Of a DNA stretch of 64,000 nucleotides, positions 57,950-64,000 are shown piece after piece. Below the pieces are notes generated by a model. It worked only from the letters and a program-made list of their open reading frames with translations. It did not search any database and had not been told where the DNA came from. The translations under genes were made by a program, and so were the position numbers. The stretch comes from Deinococcus sonorensis KR-87 (GTDB lineage Bacteria > Deinococcota > Deinococci > Deinococcales > Deinococcaceae): contig NZ_CP158299.1 in the NCBI RefSeq assembly GCF_040256395.1, forward strand, positions 340,001 to 404,000, in the 5' to 3' direction. The first letter of the stretch is position 1. Each line of letters opens with the position of its first letter.

Positions 57950-58015
57950 GAGGCAAGTCAAGCCTGGAGTTTCTTTGCACGTCTGAGCCTTGACACTTCG
58001 AAGGAGGAATACGGA

Positions 58016-58375
58016 ATGTACCGAGGCAGAGAGGGGCAGTGGGCATTTATGCTCCACCGCCTGTCAGGGTTGGCCATTCTGGCCTACCTGTTGTTGCACG
58101 TCATCAGCATCTCGCTGTTCGTGTTCGGTGAGGACCCCTATATGGCGGTCCACAACCTCTATGATTTCGCGCTGTTCCGCATCGGGCTGATCTTCGTCTC
58201 GGCGGCCGTGGTGTACCACTCGTTCAACGGGCTGCGCATCATCGTGATGGACTTTGCCGGGACCGGCGTGGCCTACCAGCGGCAGATGTGGTATGGGGTG
58301 CTCGCCCTCAGCGCGCTCACCATGCTCTACGTGGCCTACAAGGTCATCCCGCGCATCTTTTTCGGAGGACTCTAA
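58016..58375 (+). CDS. sdhC: succinate dehydrogenase cytochrome b subunit
   Basis: Membrane anchor of complex II, 119 aa with three helices (about 20-40, 57-78, 93-112). N-terminal WAFMLHRLSGLAILAYLLLH and VYHSFNGLRIIVMDF give the family pattern, with candidate heme-b histidines at LLLH and YHSFNG. AAGGAGG precedes the ATG. First gene of sdhCDAB; sdhD begins at the next base after its stop. Confidence 0.9.
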   Translation: MYRGREGQWAFMLHRLSGLAILAYLLLHVISISLFVFGEDPYMAVHNLYDFALFRIGLIFVSAAVVYHSFNGLRIIVMDFAGTGVAYQRQMWYGVLALSALTMLYVAYKVIPRIFFGGL

Positions 58376-58753
58376 GTGATCCGTGCCAAAACCTACAGCG
58401 ACGCCCGCACGCAGGCGAGCGGCAATGCCGAGCTGAACTGGTGGATCTTCATGCGGGTCAGTGGCCTGATCCTGATGTTCCTGGTGCTGGGTCACGTGTA
58501 CATGACCTTCGTGCAGGTTTCGGAGTCGGACGCCACCTATGACGCGGTGGTGAGCAAGCTCAGCAATCCGGCCTGGAAGTTCTACGACTGGCTGATTCTG
58601 GTACTGTCCCTGCTGCACGGCCTCAACGGCGCGCGCTACAGCATCGAGGACTACATCCGCACCCGCCCTAACCGCTTCTGGGTCAAGAGCATCTTCTATA
58701 CCCTGGTGGGCGTCATCTTCACCCTCGGCACCGTGGGCCTGTTCAGCATCTGA
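58376..58753 (+). CDS. sdhD: succinate dehydrogenase membrane anchor
   Basis: 125 aa, three helices (about 22-45, 70-90, 103-122). NWWIFMRVSGLILMFLVLGH and LSLLHGLNGARYSIEDY match SdhD of the same type as the SdhC here. Supplies heme and quinone ligands. GTG start directly after the sdhC stop, with GGAGG inside the sdhC 3' end. Confidence 0.9.
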   Translation: MIRAKTYSDARTQASGNAELNWWIFMRVSGLILMFLVLGHVYMTFVQVSESDATYDAVVSKLSNPAWKFYDWLILVLSLLHGLNGARYSIEDYIRTRPNRFWVKSIFYTLVGVIFTLGTVGLFSI

Positions 58754-58781
58754 AGTACTTTCTCTCAAAGGACGTTTAGCA

Positions 58782-60536
<1,755 letters not shown>

Positions 60537-60653
60537 GCGGCCGGGCCGCAGGTCCGCCGCTTTGGAAGCCTGACCCTGTTCGGCCCGTGCCGGTCGCAGG
60601 ACAATGAAGGGCGGCCGGGCTGACCGGCCCTCTTCCCCGCTGCAAGGAGCCAC
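60537..60653. other. sdhA-sdhB intergenic region
   Basis: 117 bases, GC-rich, with no gene and no perfect hairpin noticed. An AAGGAG Shine-Dalgarno for sdhB lies at its end. Confidence 0.5.
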
Positions 60654-61361
<708 letters not shown>

Positions 61362-61377
61362 CCCTCAGGCTTCACCA

Positions 61378-61409
61378 CAGCGGCGCAGAGGATCATCTCT
61401 GCGCCGCTG
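61378..61409. terminator. bidirectional terminator after sdhB
   Basis: Perfect 13-bp stem (CAGCGGCGCAGAG and its complement) with a GATCAT loop, followed by CCCTTTG. Lies between the convergent sdhB and lipoprotein genes. Confidence 0.85.
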
Positions 61410-61420
61410 CCCTTTGACCT

Positions 61421-61903
61421 TCAGAACTGCAGGGTGTAGGTGCCGCCCGCGCTGTCCTGACAGTCCCCGATGCCGTGGCCGGAGCGGTCCACCTGAAAGG
61501 TGCAGCTGAGCGTCTTGCCCTGCGGCGTCTTGGCGATCAGGTTGCCGGGGCGGGTGGCGCTGCCGGGGCGCGGGCCACCCGGCGCCTGCACCCCCACCCC
61601 GCTGAAGAAGCCATCCGGACCGCCCCCGCTCTGGTAGCCGCCCGCGAAGCTCACGCTCAGACCCAGCGGCGGCGCCTCGCCCAGCACCGTGGCCTTGCCG
61701 CTGTAGCGGTCCTGGCCCAGCGTCACGACGACGTTGTCCGGATCGCCGGGCAGCAGCGCGCGGGTCGGGAGACCCGCCGGGAAGCGGATGGTGCCTTCCT
61801 GGCCGCTGCGGACATTCACGACGCGGCCAGCCGTGTCCTGCAGGGTAGGAGCGCACGAGGCGAACAGCACGGCAGCCAGCAGCAGCACAGGAGGACGGGT
61901 CAT
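61421..61903 (-). CDS. putative lipoprotein, function unknown
   Basis: 160 aa. Signal MTRPPVLLLAAVLFASC with lipobox Cys at residue 17. The mature part is Gly/Pro-rich with strand-like segments (GTIRFPAGLPTRALLPG, VVVTLGQDRYSGKATVLG) and two cysteines near the C-terminus (SCTFQVDRSGHGIGDC) that may pair. No family recognised. GGAGG precedes the ATG. Confidence 0.7.
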   Translation of the reverse strand: MTRPPVLLLAAVLFASCAPTLQDTAGRVVNVRSGQEGTIRFPAGLPTRALLPGDPDNVVVTLGQDRYSGKATVLGEAPPLGLSVSFAGGYQSGGGPDGFFSGVGVQAPGGPRPGSATRPGNLIAKTPQGKTLSCTFQVDRSGHGIGDCQDSAGGTYTLQF

Positions 61904-61951
61904 GGTGCCTCCAGGGTAGGCTCGCCGGGTGGTGCGTGGCTGAGAGTGGCG

Positions 61952-61957
61952 TAAACT
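61952..61957 (+). promoter_or_regulatory. candidate promoter, alkyltransferase-like gene
   Basis: TAAACT 33 nt before the ATG at 61991; a CACACT at 61979-61984, 6 nt from the ATG, is an alternative leaderless site with one mismatch. Confidence 0.35.
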
Positions 61958-61990
61958 GCCCCGCAGCGCCGCTTATGCCACACTGCCAGC

Positions 61991-62350
61991 ATGACGCAGA
62001 GTGACGCGGGCTTTCGTGAACGGGTGCTGGCGCTGGTGGCCCGGATTCCGTCCGGGCGGGTGATGACCTACGGTCAGCTGGCCACCCTGGCCGGCGCGCC
62101 GGGCGCGGCTCGGCAGGCGGGGTTCGTGTTGAGCGGCCTGGCGGGCGGCGCCGCCGGCGACCTGCCCTGGCAGCGCGTTATCAACGCGCAGGGGGCGGTC
62201 AGCACCGACCGGCTGGGCTTCGGCGACCTGCAGCGGGGCCTGCTGGCCGCCGAGGGGGTGGTGTTCGACACGGCCGGACGCTGCGACCTGAAGCGGCTGC
62301 AGTGGTGGCCGGACGAAGAGCCAGCGGCGCAGGACAGCCTCTTCGGCTGA
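61991..62350 (+). CDS. alkyltransferase-like protein (ATL)
   Basis: 119 aa, the DNA-binding domain of O6-methylguanine methyltransferases: IPSGRVMTYGQLATLAGAP and the active-site loop LPWQRVINAQG, in which the methyl-accepting Cys (PCHRV) is Trp. Such ATL proteins cannot transfer the methyl group; they bind O6-alkylguanine and direct nucleotide-excision repair. The His of the usual motif is also changed to Gln. Fits a DNA-repair-rich genus. Confidence 0.88.
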   Translation: MTQSDAGFRERVLALVARIPSGRVMTYGQLATLAGAPGAARQAGFVLSGLAGGAAGDLPWQRVINAQGAVSTDRLGFGDLQRGLLAAEGVVFDTAGRCDLKRLQWWPDEEPAAQDSLFG

Positions 62351-62384
62351 TCGCCGGGTGAGAAGCGTGTCAGAGTCGGGGCAC

Positions 62385-62390
62385 TAGAGT
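62385..62390 (+). promoter_or_regulatory. candidate promoter, solute-binding protein
   Basis: TAGAGT about 98 nt before the ATG at 62489. A leader of roughly 90 nt would follow, ending in CAGGAG. Confidence 0.3.
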
Positions 62391-62488
62391 GCTTCAGCTG
62401 CAGCAGGAGGCGCACGCCTCCATCTGAACCGCCGGTCTGTGCGCCCCTGCGCCGGACCGGCTGAACGCTGCCCAGGAGCCTTTCACTC

Positions 62489-63280
62489 ATGCACAGATCC
62501 CTTCTCCGACGCACCCTGCCCTTGACCGTCCTCAGCCTGCTGGCGGCCCTGACCGCCGGTTCAGCCGCCCAGGCCCGGCCGCTGAGCGCCATCCGTGCCA
62601 GCGGCGTCCTGCGCGTCATCGCCCCGGCCGACCTGCCGCCCTTCAGCTATGTGGCCGGCGGCACGGACGTGGGGTTCGAGATTGACCTGATCACCGCCAT
62701 CGCCAGCGACATGAACCTGAAGGTCGAGGTGCAGCACGCCCCCAGCAACCAGCTGTTCCAGGCGTTGCAGGACGACCGCGCCGACGTGGCCCTGGCCGCG
62801 CTGGCCATCACCAGCACCCGCGAGCAGCGGGTGGACTTCACCCAGCCGACCCTGTGCGCCGGCGTCAGTGTCATCAGTTCTGATCCCAAGCTGCAGCTGC
62901 ACACCGACCTGCAGGGCCACACCATCGGGGTTCCGGCCGGCACCATCATCGAGAGCTACGTGCAGCACCTGGCGTTCCAGAAGAGCGTGCGGGTCTACCC
63001 GACCATCAGCGACGTGACGCTGGCGCTGTTCGCCCACCAGATTGACGCCACCTTCGGCTACACCATCATGAAGCCGGTGCTGGCCAAGCTGTACCCGAAG
63101 TATCCGGTGGTGTTCGGGCCGGCGCTGTTCAACGTGCCGATCGGCATGGCCACCGCCCAGGACAACGCCACCACCCGCTCGGCCCTCAACCTGGGCCTGA
63201 TCCGGGTCACGCACGACGGGCGGTACGAGAAGCTCAGCCAGACCTACTTCGGCACCGACGTGCGCTGCAAGAAAGGCTGA
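62489..63280 (+). CDS. family 3 solute-binding protein (amino-acid type)
   Basis: 263 aa. N-terminal signal (LLRRTLPLTVLSLLAALTAG) with probable cleavage near AQA. The mature part is a periplasmic-binding-protein type II fold: RVIAPADLPPFSYV, GFEIDLITAIASDM, DVALAALAITSTREQRVDFT and FGYTIMKPVLAKLY. Normally pairs with an amino-acid ABC permease, which is not adjacent in the window. GGAG precedes the ATG. Confidence 0.85.
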   Translation: MHRSLLRRTLPLTVLSLLAALTAGSAAQARPLSAIRASGVLRVIAPADLPPFSYVAGGTDVGFEIDLITAIASDMNLKVEVQHAPSNQLFQALQDDRADVALAALAITSTREQRVDFTQPTLCAGVSVISSDPKLQLHTDLQGHTIGVPAGTIIESYVQHLAFQKSVRVYPTISDVTLALFAHQIDATFGYTIMKPVLAKLYPKYPVVFGPALFNVPIGMATAQDNATTRSALNLGLIRVTHDGRYEKLSQTYFGTDVRCKKG

Positions 63281-63285
63281 GTCAC

Positions 63286-63331
63286 ACAGAAGCGCCGGGC
63301 CACTCCAGTCAGGGTGGCCCGGCGCTTCTGT
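63286..63331. terminator. bidirectional terminator
   Basis: Perfect 18-bp stem (ACAGAAGCGCCGGGCCAC and its complement) with a 10-base loop. Between the convergent solute-binding-protein and prepilin peptidase genes. Confidence 0.88.
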
Positions 63332-63343
63332 CTGCCCTGGCGC

Positions 63344-64000
63344 TTACAGCCCCAGGTACCCCAGGTAGGCGCGCACCAGCCCCTCGCCCCAGAACAGCGC
63401 CACCAGGGCGCCCAGCGCCAGATACGGACCGAACTTCAGCCGGTTCTCACGCCAGATCAGCCGCTGCAGCAGCCCTAGCAGCGCGCCGGCCACCACCGCC
63501 ACCACCACCGCCACCAGCAGCCGCTCCCACCCCAGAAACGCGCCGATCACGGCGGCCAGCTTCACGTCGCCGAAGCCCATCGCGGAGGGGTCGTAGTCCT
63601 CGCTGTCGTCGTCCGGGCGGGTCCACCAGTACACGCCGCACACCAGGCTCATCGCTCCGGCGGCGGCCAGGGCGCCCTGCACCATCAGGATCAGGCCGGG
63701 GCCGTAGCCGGCCGAGCCGAGCGCCAGGCTGACCAGCACGCCGCCCAGCGTCAGCAGTTCCGGCACGCGCAGGGTGCGTTTCAGCAGCAGGTTCAGGGCC
63801 GCGCTCAGCAGCCCGGCGCCCAGGCCCCAGCCGACCCCCAGCCACGCGCCCACCAGCAGCGACACCGCGATCTGCTGATACCCCAGCGGATACTCGGGGA
63901 ACGAGCGCTCGCGGAAGCGGCGCAGCACCCAGGAGCCCAGCAGGTCAATGGTGATCAGCAGGCCGGCGCCCAGCAGCATGCCGCGCAGCGCCTCGGCGAA
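63344..64000 (-). CDS. prepilin peptidase (A24), 5' end cut off
   Basis: C-terminal ~218 codons visible; the frame runs off the right edge, so the real start lies outside. Polytopic, about six helices. The second catalytic Asp motif GFGDVKLAAVIGAFLG is clear; a first candidate Asp is in LITIDLLGSWVLRR. The N-terminal methylase domain would lie beyond the edge. It would process type IV pilin or pseudopilin precursors, relevant to Deinococcus natural transformation. Ends FWGEGLVRAYLGYLGL. Confidence 0.8.
   Translation of the reverse strand, partial: FAEALRGMLLGAGLLITIDLLGSWVLRRFRERSFPEYPLGYQQIAVSLLVGAWLGVGWGLGAGLLSAALNLLLKRTLRVPELLTLGGVLVSLALGSAGYGPGLILMVQGALAAAGAMSLVCGVYWWTRPDDDSEDYDPSAMGFGDVKLAAVIGAFLGWERLLVAVVVAVVAGALLGLLQRLIWRENRLKFGPYLALGALVALFWGEGLVRAYLGYLGL

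Noticed and set aside
57990..57995. TTGACA as a -35 for sdhC
   Set aside because: Only 20 bases before the ATG, leaving no room for a -10 and transcription start.

Overview
The window looks like a chromosomal segment of a Deinococcus species. Base composition is very GC-rich, coding density is high, and no tRNA, rRNA, IS element, prophage or CRISPR array is visible. Several features are typical of the genus. There is a large TerD/TerC-type stress cluster with its linked biosynthetic genes. A membrane Ser/Thr kinase carries a C-terminal beta-propeller, like the architecture reported for D. radiodurans RqkA. A PHP-domain PolX is present. Many start codons are preceded at 5-8 nt by a TAnnnT -10 hexamer, the signature of leaderless transcripts known from Deinococcus. 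Identification to species is not possible from the sequence alone.

Layout. 1-5.2 kb: envelope sugar chemistry (GT4 and GT2 glycosyltransferases, MFS transporter, polysaccharide deacetylase, LpxB-related glycosyltransferase). 5.3-7.3 kb: ThuA-like protein and a lipoprotein. 7.3-10.8 kb: a phosphonate/phosphate-type ABC transporter phnDCE on the minus strand, with an unusually long permease. 10.9-12.6 kb: PPP-type phosphatase, a DUF3006-like protein and a low-molecular-weight tyrosine phosphatase. 12.6-19.1 kb: a purine operon purC-purS-cupin-purQ-DinB-purL-purF behind a structured leader with a 30-codon upstream ORF. 19.1-26.6 kb: small conserved proteins, a membrane HD-GYP phosphodiesterase, thioesterase, histidine phosphatases, PolX and a CRP/FNR regulator.

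26.8-38.1 kb is the most distinctive region. Five TerD-fold proteins (one with a vWA domain) and a TerC/DUF475 membrane protein form a first arm. A second arm has its own putative promoter and encodes an unknown protein, an ATP-grasp ligase, a phosphoribosyltransferase/TRSP protein, a HAD phosphatase, a StiP/PELOTA protein and a CitE-like lyase. Published comparative genomics has linked such genes to metal/tellurite and DNA-damage stress and predicted that they make a nucleoside-like metabolite; the chemistry here is inference.

38.2-52.6 kb: UbiA prenyltransferase, small unknown proteins, a nucleotidyl cyclase, a two-component system, a DUF2089-like protein, a vWA protein, cmk, lipoproteins, thioesterase, ROK protein, an aberrant cytochrome c, Ppx/GppA and DedA. 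52.6-57.8 kb: two Ser/Thr kinases flanking a 624-codon unknown protein. 58.0-61.4 kb: sdhCDAB. 61.4-64 kb: lipoprotein, alkyltransferase-like protein, solute-binding protein and a prepilin peptidase cut by the right edge.

No gene-free stretch exceeds 300 bases. The longest gaps are 12587-12769 (purine leader), 19786-20012 and 57827-58015. Perfect hairpin terminators separate most convergent transcription units.
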